Positions 1 through 6,092 of a stretch of 11,187 nucleotides of DNA are shown here, in pieces. The DNA comes from an uncultured Lachnobacterium sp. GTDB taxonomy: Bacteria; Bacillota; Clostridia; Lachnospirales; Lachnospiraceae. A program made the translations under genes and the position numbers. The stretch is from contig URLU01000061.1 in assembly GCA_900548765.1 (NCBI GenBank), positions 1 through 11,187 of the forward strand. Direction: 5' to 3'. Position 1 is the first letter of the stretch; every line of letters begins with the position of its first letter. A model generated the notes under the pieces. That model searched no databases and had not been told where the DNA came from. It saw only the letters and a list, made by a program, of their open reading frames with translations.

Positions 1-1326
1 GTACATAAGTGGTGTAATTTTCTTTGCCTTGCCACATACAAGGTTGATTATTACATATGAGATACATCCAACAGCGATACCCTCTGAGATGCTATACATG
101 AGTGGCATAGCGATAAGTGCAAGGTATGCTGGAACAGCCTCTGTGAGGTCGTTGAAATCAATATCTACTACAGCAGATACCATAAGGAATCCAACGAAGA
201 TAAGGGCTGGAGCTGTTGCAAATCCAGGGATTGTTGTAAATACAGGAGCAAGGAAAATTGAAACAAGGAAAAGGAATCCTGTTACAACTGATGAAAGTCC
301 TGTTCTACCACCCTCAGCTACACCAGCTGAGCTCTCTACGAATGTTGTTGTTGTAGATGTTCCAAGTACAGCTCCTGCTGATGTTGCAATTGCATCTGCA
401 AGAAGTGCCTGCTTGATGTTTGGAAGCTGTCCGTCCTCATCAAGAAGCTTTGCCTTGTCAGCACATCCGATAAGTGTTCCAAGTGTATCAAACATATCTA
501 CAAATAAGAATGAACACATGATTACGATAAAGTCTACAATCCTGATACTTCCGATTGCTTTTGTGTTAAAGCACTGTCCAAAGGTCTCACCAATTGCTCC
601 AATGTTAAATGAAGACCATGATGGGATAAGTGAATAGAAACCAGCCTCTGCATCGATTACATATACTCCTGTGAGCTGGCAGATAATGCCAAGTACCCAT
701 GTGATGAGGATTCCGATAAGGATAGAACCCTTAACTCTCTTTGTGTAAAGGATTGCTGTTGCTAAAAGTCCGATTACGCAAAGGATTGCACTGATTCCGA
801 TTGTATGGAACGTCTCTGGTGCAGCATATGACACAACTGTTACAAGAGTTGAGTCACTGTTTACAACAAGGTGTCCGCCCTGTAATCCGATGAATGCTAC
901 GAAAAGTCCGATACCTACTGAAACACCCTTTTTAAGTGTCATTGGGATTGCATTGAAGATTGCCTCACGAACATTTGTAAGTGAAAGAACGATAAATACA
1001 AGTCCTTCTACAAATACTGCAAGTAATGCGAACTGCCATGAATAACCCATAGCTCCACATACTGTGTAAGCAAAATATGCATTAAGTCCAAGTCCCGGCG
1101 CAAGAGCAAATGGATAGTTTGCAAGCAATGCCATACACATCGTTCCGATGAAAGCTGCAAGTGCTGTTGCCATAAGGACAGCCTGCGAGTCCATTCCTGA
1201 TGCCGAAAGAATTGATGGATTTACAGCGAGAATATAAGCCATTGTCATGAATGTAGTAATTCCGGCAATAACTTCAGTTTTCACTGTAGTGTTGTTTTCT
1301 TTGAGTTTGAATAATTTCTCTACCAT
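1..1326 (-). CDS. AzgA-type (NCS2) purine permease, 3' end cut by window edge
   Basis: Membrane transporter that most likely imports a purine base (adenine, guanine or hypoxanthine) by proton symport. The reading frame is open from ATG at 1326 to the left edge with no stop, giving 442 residues; AzgA/PbuG proteins are somewhat longer, so probably only a short C-terminal tail is missing. Seen in the translation: many hydrophobic segments, an early NYPFALAPGLGLNAYFAYTV block (residues about 70-89), FVDMFDTLGTLIG in the middle, and GTSTTTTFVESSAGVAEGG, which are hallmark blocks of the AzgA branch of nucleobase transporters. A Shine-Dalgarno AAAGGGA lies about 7 bases before the ATG. It has its own predicted promoter, so it is probably a separate unit from the lipid genes. 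Codon use is strongly biased (GGA and GGT for Gly, CTT for Leu, no CTG or GGG noticed), unlike the fab genes, which suggests high expression. Exact substrate cannot be read from sequence; family assignment is firm. Confidence 0.93.
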   Translation of the reverse strand, partial: MVEKLFKLKENNTTVKTEVIAGITTFMTMAYILAVNPSILSASGMDSQAVLMATALAAFIGTMCMALLANYPFALAPGLGLNAYFAYTVCGAMGYSWQFALLAVFVEGLVFIVLSLTNVREAIFNAIPMTLKKGVSVGIGLFVAFIGLQGGHLVVNSDSTLVTVVSYAAPETFHTIGISAILCVIGLLATAILYTKRVKGSILIGILITWVLGIICQLTGVYVIDAEAGFYSLIPSWSSFNIGAIGETFGQCFNTKAIGSIRIVDFIVIMCSFLFVDMFDTLGTLIGCADKAKLLDEDGQLPNIKQALLADAIATSAGAVLGTSTTTTFVESSAGVAEGGRTGLSSVVTGFLFLVSIFLAPVFTTIPGFATAPALIFVGFLMVSAVVDIDFNDLTEAVPAYLALIAMPLMYSISEGIAVGCISYVIINLVCGKAKKITPLMY

Positions 1327-1355
1327 GATTATTCCCTTTCTTTTTCTTTTTGTAA

Positions 1356-1376
1356 CTGCATACCCTGTGTATACAA
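1356..1376 (-). promoter_or_regulatory. Possible leader hairpin before the purine permease
   Basis: On the minus strand an 8-pair stem (TTGTATAC against GTATGCAG, two of the pairs being G-U) closes a 5-base ACAGG loop. It falls between the predicted transcription start near 1386 and the ribosome site near 1333-1339, so it would be in the mRNA leader. It has no U-tract and is not a terminator. It may only stabilise the transcript, or may simply reflect the palindromic motif it overlaps. No purine riboswitch consensus was recognised in this leader. Confidence 0.25.
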
Positions 1377-1418
1377 TCTAAACACTCCTGTAATTATAAG
1401 CTTGAAAAGGGTGTACAC
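1367..1418 (-). promoter_or_regulatory. Paired GTRTACAC motifs bracketing the permease promoter
   Basis: Two near-identical eight-base motifs read GTGTACAC at 1418-1411 and GTATACAC at 1374-1367 on the minus strand, 44 bases apart start to start, close to four helical turns. The first is a perfect palindrome overlapping the edge of the predicted -35 element; the second contains the palindrome TGTATACA and lies just downstream of the predicted start. This is the arrangement expected of a repressor with two operator half-sites or two dimer sites. The regulator is unknown; the motif does not resemble the Bacillus PurR box as I know it. Confidence 0.35.
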
Positions 1419-1422
1419 GCAA
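1393..1422 (-). promoter_or_regulatory. Predicted SigA promoter of the purine permease
   Basis: A perfect -10 TATAAT (1398-1393) is preceded by TTGCGT (1422-1417) at an 18-base spacing. Transcription would start near 1386 and leave a leader of about 60 bases before the ATG at 1326. The -35 half matches the consensus only in TTG, so an activator or repressor at the overlapping GTGTACAC motif is possible. Confidence 0.6.
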
Positions 1423-1475
1423 GATAGGGAATGGATATCTTATATTATTTTTTCTTATTTTATTTATTAATCAGA

Positions 1476-2135
1476 CTAAATTACCTGAGCCACAACCTGG
1501 GTAAGCTCTGCAAAAGTACTAATCTCCGGCACCTTGGCATCAATGGTTCCAAATCCGTATGCCGCATGGATAAACTTAACACCAGCCTTCATGCTGGAAT
1601 CATAGTCTCCCTGGATATCACCCACATATACAGCATCATCCAGTTTGTTTCTCTTAACCATCAGTGCTATATTATCTGCCTTGACACAGTTATTATTTCC
1701 GAAACACTCAATGTCCTCAAACAGGCCATTAAAGTCATAGTAGTCCAAAAATGCCTCTATATATCCAGACTGACAATTGCTGACAATGTATACATGATAG
1801 TTTTCCTTTAATTTTTCAACAGTCTCTCTGATTTTTGGGTAGAGCTTTCCACCATGTCCGCGCAGATAGTCATTTTCAACTGTGCAGCAGAGTTCAAGCA
1901 GCTTCGCCCTCTTCTCACCTGTCACCTCTGGAAAGAGGATTTCAGCAATCACGTCCATGGTTTTCCCCATGACATTGTACATATCCTCTGTTGTTATTTT
2001 CCTGTCAATAGTGGAAGTTCCATTTTCCAGTTCTGCCTCATTAAATTTTGCAATCGCCACATTCCAAGACTCTGCCACATTCGCCGCCGAATCCCAAAGT
2101 GTGCCATCCATGTCAAATATAATACCTTTTTTCAT
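1476..2135 (-). CDS. HAD-superfamily hydrolase, phosphoglycolate-phosphatase-like
   Basis: Soluble haloacid-dehalogenase-type hydrolase of 219 residues, probably a phosphatase acting on a small phosphorylated metabolite; the substrate cannot be predicted. All four HAD motifs are visible: I, nucleophile D8 and acid/base D10 in FDMDGTLWDS; II, S119 in YIVSN; III, K152; IV, GDIQGDYD with D173 and D177. The roughly 80 residues between motifs I and II, largely helical in appearance, fit a C1-type cap (subfamily IA). An in-frame ATG exists at 2153, but it overlaps the marR end and has no ribosome site; AGAGGGG ends 5 bases before the ATG at 2135, which also starts directly before the first beta strand, so 2135 is chosen. 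It follows marR by 10 bases, with its ribosome site overlapping the marR stop, so the two are likely translated from one mRNA. A phosphoglycolate or beta-phosphoglucomutase-like role is possible but unsupported. Confidence 0.88.
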   Translation of the reverse strand: MKKGIIFDMDGTLWDSAANVAESWNVAIAKFNEAELENGTSTIDRKITTEDMYNVMGKTMDVIAEILFPEVTGEKRAKLLELCCTVENDYLRGHGGKLYPKIRETVEKLKENYHVYIVSNCQSGYIEAFLDYYDFNGLFEDIECFGNNNCVKADNIALMVKRNKLDDAVYVGDIQGDYDSSMKAGVKFIHAAYGFGTIDAKVPEISTFAELTQVVAQVI

Positions 2136-2140
2136 ATTTT

Positions 2141-2147
2141 CCCCTCT
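2141..2147 (-). promoter_or_regulatory. Ribosome binding site deciding the HAD start
   Basis: AGAGGGG lies 5 bases before the ATG at 2135 and overlaps the marR stop codon (TAG, 2148-2146). Its position rules against the upstream in-frame ATG at 2153, because the site lies downstream of that codon. Confidence 0.75.
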
Positions 2148-2604
2148 ACTCATCAGTTTCTGCTGTGGGAATATCCACCTCTGGCATAAGCTCGTTTAGT
2201 GTTATATCAAGTATTCGGTCTAACACTTTCAAATCCTCATCTGAAAAACGTTTTTCCATTCGATGAATTATCTCGTCAATATAATCCTGACTCAGATTAA
2301 AATATTTATAATATTTGTCAGTCACCTCAAGATGAAATTCTCTCTTGTCTGTTTCCGACTGCACCTTCTGTATATACCCCTTCTGTATCAGGCTGTTTAC
2401 CTTATATGCCGCATTTGGGGATGAAACATGGATAAAGTTTGCAAATTCATTTACAGATGGGCTTCCGAGAGCGTGGATAATCTCCACACAAAACACCTCC
2501 ACTACTGATAAAGAGGTCTCTCTTGTACTAATTTGGTTAAATACTTCCTGATAAAAATGCATTTTAAATTTCATATACACATCTGAAAATTTCTTTACAA
2601 ACAT
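2146..2604 (-). CDS. MarR-family transcriptional regulator at the end of the fab operon
   Basis: Winged helix-turn-helix DNA-binding protein of 152 residues, a typical MarR length. Visible parts: an N-terminal helical region to about residue 45, a helix-turn-helix at about 50-75 (SVNEFANFIHVSSPNAAYKV with a following NSLIQKGYI), a wing at about 80-95 containing the usual Asp/Arg pair (D86, R88 in TDKREFHL), and long helices at about 97-140 for dimerisation. By position it may control the fatty acid operon, as FabT (also MarR family) does in streptococci, but the sequence does not look specially close to FabT, so no symbol is given. The ATG at 2604 is the first possible start, since stop codons precede it in frame; its ribosome site is weak (GGAG 12 bases away, or GGTGAG close by), suggesting low expression. 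It follows fabZ by 42 bases, in which a possible promoter lies. Confidence 0.9.
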   Translation of the reverse strand: MFVKKFSDVYMKFKMHFYQEVFNQISTRETSLSVVEVFCVEIIHALGSPSVNEFANFIHVSSPNAAYKVNSLIQKGYIQKVQSETDKREFHLEVTDKYYKYFNLSQDYIDEIIHRMEKRFSDEDLKVLDRILDITLNELMPEVDIPTAETDE

Positions 2605-2633
2605 AGCTCACCATCACTCCGGAATTTTTCTTT

Positions 2634-2663
2634 ACTATATCACAGTCTATATGCCTATTGCAA
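2634..2663 (-). promoter_or_regulatory. Possible internal promoter for marR and the HAD gene
   Basis: TTGCAA (2663-2658, inside the fabZ end) and TATAGT (2639-2634) are separated by 18 bases, and TGA directly before TATAGT makes an extended -10. Start of transcription would be near 2627, leaving about 23 bases before the marR ATG. It could allow the regulator to be made independently of the long operon mRNA. The match is moderate and part of it lies in coding sequence, so chance is a real alternative. Confidence 0.35.
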
Positions 2664-3075
2664 AGGAAAGTTCTGCAGTCACAGCCACCTTGCCATCTAC
2701 AGCTGCCACCGCCCTGCCTATTCCAAGGGGGCCCTTCATAGTTACCAGTTCACAGGATAATTTTACCCTGTCGCCTGGAACTACCTGTTTTTTAAATCTG
2801 GCATTTTTAATACCGCCGAAAAATGCAATTTTTCCCTTGTTTTCCTCCTGGGTCAAAATCGCCACTGCTCCCGTCTGAGCCAGGGCTTCTATTAAAAGCA
2901 CCCCCGGCATGACATGCTGATTGGGAAAATGTCCCATAAACTGCATCTCGTTTGCACTGATACATTTTATCCCCTTTGCATACTTTCCAGGTTCACACTC
3001 TGTTATGCGGTCTATCATCAAAAAAGGATAGCGGTGTGGCAGAATCTCTTCAATCTGGTTTGAATTAAGCTCCAT
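2647..3075 (-). CDS. fabZ: 3-hydroxyacyl-ACP dehydratase FabZ
   Basis: Cytosolic hot-dog-fold dehydratase that removes water from 3-hydroxyacyl-ACP to give trans-2-enoyl-ACP in each elongation cycle. The protein is 142 residues, normal for the family. It opens with the family block ILPHRYPFLMIDR and carries the active-site motif GHFPNQHVMPGVL; with the start at 3075 the catalytic residues fall at H49 and E63, the same numbers as in Pseudomonas FabZ. The ATG two codons upstream (3081) is only one base from the AAGGAG ribosome site, whereas 3075 is seven bases from it, so 3075 is preferred. It follows fabF by 16 bases. FabN, the isomerising relative of enterococci, has the same catalytic pair, so an isomerase activity cannot be excluded from sequence alone. 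Confidence 0.96.
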   Translation of the reverse strand: MELNSNQIEEILPHRYPFLMIDRITECEPGKYAKGIKCISANEMQFMGHFPNQHVMPGVLLIEALAQTGAVAILTQEENKGKIAFFGGIKNARFKKQVVPGDRVKLSCELVTMKGPLGIGRAVAAVDGKVAVTAELSFAIGI

Positions 3076-3082
3076 ATCCATA

Positions 3083-3088
3083 CTCCTT
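3083..3088 (-). promoter_or_regulatory. Ribosome binding site deciding the fabZ start
   Basis: AAGGAG sits one base before the ATG at 3081 and seven bases before the ATG at 3075. The second distance is normal, the first is not. Confidence 0.7.
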
Positions 3089-3091
3089 ACA

Positions 3092-4333
3092 TTATTTTTC
3101 GTATTTTCTTATGACAAGGCTTGCATTGTGTCCGCCAAAACCAAGTGTATTTGACACAGCAGCCCTGACAAGCGTATTTCTGCCCTCATTTGGCACCACA
3201 TCCAGGTCACATTCTTCATCAGGCACTTTATAGTTTATTGTTGCGGGCACGAAATTCTCTTTTACCGCAAGTGTTGTAAACACAGCCTCTACAGCCCCTG
3301 CGCCTCCCAGCATATGACCAGTCATTGATTTTGTCGAGCTGACCATCAGCTTATCCGCCCAATTTCCAAAAGCCTTTCTGATGGCTTTTGTCTCACAGCT
3401 GTCATTCATATGTGTGGATGTACCATGAGCGTTGATATAATCAATATCCTCAGGTCTCATATCCGCATCAGAAAGAGCAAGACTCATACACTTTGCCCCG
3501 CCATTTCCCTCCGGATCCGGTGCTGTGATATGGTAGGCATCACAGTTTGCTCCATATCCACAGAGCTCTGCATATATTTTTGCTCCCCTGCCTATGGCAT
3601 GCTCTAATTCCTCTATCACGAGTATTCCGGCTCCCTCTGCTATAACAAATCCATTTCGCTCCTTATCAAAAGGAATAGACGCTCTAGCCACATCATCTGT
3701 AGTATTAAGTGCCTTAAGGGATGCAAAACCTCCCACACCAAGGGCGGTAATGCAGCTCTCACTTCCACCACATACCATGACATCTGAATATCCATCTCTC
3801 ACCTGACGGAAGGCATCACCAATTGCATTATTGCCGCCAGCACAGGCTGTGACAACGCATGAACACATTGCATGAAGTCCAAATCTGATTGCAATCTGAC
3901 CTGCCGACATATTTGAAATGGCCATCGGAATAAAAAATGGTGACACCTTTGAAAATCCCTTTTCCATTCCCTTTGCATGCTCCTCCTCAATAGTGGATAA
4001 ACCACCTATTCCACTCGATACTATAACTCCACAGCGTTCAGTATCCTCTGTCTTAAAATCTATGCCGCTGTCCTTAACCGCTTCATCTGCAGCAGCCACT
4101 GCAAGCTGGGTAAATCTCGCCATTCTTCTTGCTTCTTTTTTACCTATTATTTCATCCGGATTAAAGTCCTTTACCTCTCCTGCCAGCTTTACCGGGAAAT
4201 CACTTGTGTCAAAGGATTTTATCTCACCGATTCCACATTCGTTTGCTCTCACCCTTTTCCATGAATCTTCCACGCTGTTTCCAAGCGGATTGACTGTTCC
4301 CATTCCGGTTATTACAACTCTTCTTTTCATCAT
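3092..4333 (-). CDS. fabF: Beta-ketoacyl-ACP synthase II FabF
   Basis: Cytosolic condensing enzyme that extends acyl-ACP by two carbons using malonyl-ACP, with loss of carbon dioxide. The 413 residues match the family length. It has the thiolase fold with the Cys-His-His active site: nucleophile C164 in VVTACAGG, H303 in NAHGTSTHMND, and K335 and H340 in STKSMTGHMLGGAGAVEA, nearly identical in number to E. coli FabF (C163, H303, H340). The longest frame would begin at a GTG at 4339, but AGGAAAGG ends only just before it; ATG at 4333 (spacing 5) is chosen and ATG at 4330 (spacing 8) is equally possible. A 57-base gap from fabG, the largest inside the acc-fab block, holds nothing recognisable except the ribosome site. 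Being the only elongating synthase here, it probably handles both saturated and unsaturated chains. Confidence 0.96.
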   Translation of the reverse strand: MMKRRVVITGMGTVNPLGNSVEDSWKRVRANECGIGEIKSFDTSDFPVKLAGEVKDFNPDEIIGKKEARRMARFTQLAVAAADEAVKDSGIDFKTEDTERCGVIVSSGIGGLSTIEEEHAKGMEKGFSKVSPFFIPMAISNMSAGQIAIRFGLHAMCSCVVTACAGGNNAIGDAFRQVRDGYSDVMVCGGSESCITALGVGGFASLKALNTTDDVARASIPFDKERNGFVIAEGAGILVIEELEHAIGRGAKIYAELCGYGANCDAYHITAPDPEGNGGAKCMSLALSDADMRPEDIDYINAHGTSTHMNDSCETKAIRKAFGNWADKLMVSSTKSMTGHMLGGAGAVEAVFTTLAVKENFVPATINYKVPDEECDLDVVPNEGRNTLVRAAVSNTLGFGGHNASLVIRKYEK

Positions 4334-4390
4334 GCACACCTTTCCTGCTTACCTATCCCATACACTTTTTTGCCTTCTCCTGCAAATGTC

Positions 4391-5128
4391 CTACATGCTC
4401 ATGCCGCCATCCACTGCAATGACCTGGCCTGTTATGTAATCGCTTTCCTCTGCAGCCAGAAAACATACTGCATTTGCCACATCCTCCGGTCTGCCCGCAC
4501 GTTTCCTTGGAATCTGCGTCTCCCAATACTTTTTCATTTCGTCAGACAGCTCTGCTGTCATATCTGTCTGGATAAATCCCGGTGCAACAGCATTTACAGT
4601 AATACCTTTCCCTCCAAGCTCCTTGGCAAGCGACTTGGCAAGTCCAATTACTCCTGCCTTGCTGGAAGCGTAGTTGACCTGGCCTGCATTGCCTCTTAAG
4701 CCCACCACACTGCTGATATTTATTATCCGCCCGCTTCTTTTTCTAAGCATCTGCTTTGCTGCTTCTCTGCTGCACAAAAATGTTCCATTCAGATTTGTAG
4801 AGATAACCTCCGAAAAATCCTTCTGGTTCATTTTAAGAATCAGTCCATCCCTTGTGATTCCTGCATTATTTACAAGTACATCCACACCGCCAAACTCTTC
4901 CTTTATGCTGGCAAAAAGCCTGATGACATCAGCTTCCTCTGCCACATCACAGCAATAGGCTTCTGCCCTTACACCATATTCCCTGCATAGGGATACAGTT
5001 TCCTGGGCAGCATCCTTTCCATGGCTGAAACAGGTTACCACATCATAGCCTTTCCCTGCCAGCTCTGTACAGATTACTCTTCCTATTCCCCTGCTTCCAC
5101 CAGTTACCAAAGCTACTCTATTTGACAT
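4391..5128 (-). CDS. fabG: 3-oxoacyl-ACP reductase FabG
   Basis: NADPH-dependent short-chain dehydrogenase that reduces 3-oxoacyl-ACP to 3-hydroxyacyl-ACP, the first reduction of the cycle. The 245 residues are typical. Visible: Rossmann nucleotide motif TGGSRGIG (9-16), NNAG (87-90), and the catalytic tetrad N112, S140, Y153, K157 in the usual spacing (YASSK), followed by the PGFIQTDM segment and a C-terminal GQVIAVDGGMSM as in true FabG proteins. The open frame extends to a TTG at 5140, but GGAGG lies between that codon and the ATG at 5128 with a 5-base spacing, so 5128 is the start. The gene overlaps the end of fabD by 11 bases and its ribosome site is inside fabD, which suggests translational coupling. 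Confidence 0.97.
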   Translation of the reverse strand: MSNRVALVTGGSRGIGRVICTELAGKGYDVVTCFSHGKDAAQETVSLCREYGVRAEAYCCDVAEEADVIRLFASIKEEFGGVDVLVNNAGITRDGLILKMNQKDFSEVISTNLNGTFLCSREAAKQMLRKRSGRIINISSVVGLRGNAGQVNYASSKAGVIGLAKSLAKELGGKGITVNAVAPGFIQTDMTAELSDEMKKYWETQIPRKRAGRPEDVANAVCFLAAEESDYITGQVIAVDGGMSM

Positions 5129-6092
5129 ATTTTCCTCCAAGAGTCTCTACAACCTTCTTATAATCATCTACTGTATCAATACCCATTACTGCAATATCCG
5201 GGGCAGTTTTCTTCACAAACCTGCTGATTGTATTTCCCGGTCCAATCTCAATAATTGTATCCACGCCCTGTTCAGCCATGTATCTGATGCTGTCCTCCAT
5301 TAACACACTGCTCTGCACCTGTTTTTCAAGCAGCATCGGCAGGCTCTCTCCCTTTTCCATTGGTCTTCCCGTAACATTATGAATAATGCATGCTGTGGAA
5401 TTTTTGAATTTAACATCTTTAAATCTTTCTCTGAGTTTATCTCCCGCAGGCTTCATAAGCGATGTATGAAATGGTCCGCTTACAGCAAGCGGCACAATCT
5501 TTCTTGCCCCTGCCTCTTTTAACAGGGCTATTGCCTCATCAACTGCACAGACATCCCCCGATATGACTATTTGTCCCTTACAGTTGTAATTAGCAATCTC
5601 CACCACATATTTTTCTGTTGTGCTGACCCTCTCTGCTGCCTTTTCACAGCACTCTCTAATCACATCCCTGTCCATCATAAGGACTGCTGCCATTTTTACT
5701 TCTCTTCCTGTAACCGCTTCCTCCATTACTTTTCCACGATAGGCAGTCAGATTTATAAGTTCGCCCTCCTCAAGGACATCTGCTGCGTACAAGGCTGAAT
5801 ACTCCCCCAGACTTAAACCGCAGACATACTCTGGTGTTATCCCCGCTTTTTTTAGGAGCTTTGTAACCCCCACTGCAAAGCTGACCATACATGGCTGGGT
5901 GTATCTTGTCTGACTAAGCTTTTCAACCGGTCCATTGAAGCACAGGTCTTTTACATCAAACTCCGTAACATCCCTGACATATTCAGATGCATAGTCCATT
6001 GTCTCTGCAAATTCACTGAAGCAGTCATAAAAGTCCCTGCCCATTCCCACATGCTGGCTTCCCTGCCCTGCATATACAAATCCTAATTTCAT
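5118..6092 (-). CDS. fabD: Malonyl-CoA:ACP transacylase FabD
   Basis: Cytosolic acyltransferase that moves malonyl from CoA to the phosphopantetheine of ACP, supplying FabH and FabF. The 324 residues are a little above the E. coli length of about 309. Visible: the N-terminal GQGSQ motif (Q10 in the oxyanion hole), nucleophile S94 in GLSLGEYSALYAA, R119 in YRGKVM that would bind the malonyl carboxylate, and H209 in SGPFHTSLM. Leu replaces the His that precedes the nucleophile in E. coli (GHSLGE); from memory the same change occurs in streptococcal FabD, so it is not a defect. The ATG overlaps the fabK stop by four bases (ATGA), with GGGGAGG eight bases upstream inside fabK. Confidence 0.97.
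   Translation of the reverse strand: MKLGFVYAGQGSQHVGMGRDFYDCFSEFAETMDYASEYVRDVTEFDVKDLCFNGPVEKLSQTRYTQPCMVSFAVGVTKLLKKAGITPEYVCGLSLGEYSALYAADVLEEGELINLTAYRGKVMEEAVTGREVKMAAVLMMDRDVIRECCEKAAERVSTTEKYVVEIANYNCKGQIVISGDVCAVDEAIALLKEAGARKIVPLAVSGPFHTSLMKPAGDKLRERFKDVKFKNSTACIIHNVTGRPMEKGESLPMLLEKQVQSSVLMEDSIRYMAEQGVDTIIEIGPGNTISRFVKKTAPDIAVMGIDTVDDYKKVVETLGGKYVK
5134..5138 (-). promoter_or_regulatory. Ribosome binding site deciding the fabG start
   Basis: GGAGG lies 5 bases before the ATG at 5128, inside the last codons of fabD (its Leu-Gly-Gly-Lys). It excludes the TTG at 5140 as the start because the site would then be inside the coding part of fabG. Confidence 0.8.

Noticed and set aside
29..637. 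A 202-codon open frame on the plus strand
   Set aside because: It lies opposite the purine permease, whose frame gives a full recognisable transporter. The stop-free antisense frame results from the permease codon bias; its own translation is low-complexity Ser/Thr/Ala with no domain and no ribosome site was seen.
1421..1470. Plus-strand hairpin (AAGATA/TATCTT) followed by a T-rich run, resembling a terminator
   Set aside because: No plus-strand gene exists to be terminated, the stem is only six weak pairs, and the T-rich run is the A-rich tail after the HAD gene read on the other strand.
1327..1475. A guanine/adenine riboswitch before the purine permease
   Set aside because: The leader downstream of the predicted start is only about 60 bases and lacks the conserved purine-aptamer loop sequences; there is no room for a full aptamer plus expression platform.
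4334..4390. A tiny gene or acpP in the fabG-fabF gap
   Set aside because: The gap is 57 bases, far too short for acyl carrier protein, and its short frames close after about ten codons.
5790..5830. FabD active-site motif GLSLG instead of GHSLG as a sign of inactivity
   Set aside because: The nucleophile Ser, Arg119, His209 and the GQGSQ motif are all present, and I recall streptococcal FabD with the same Leu.
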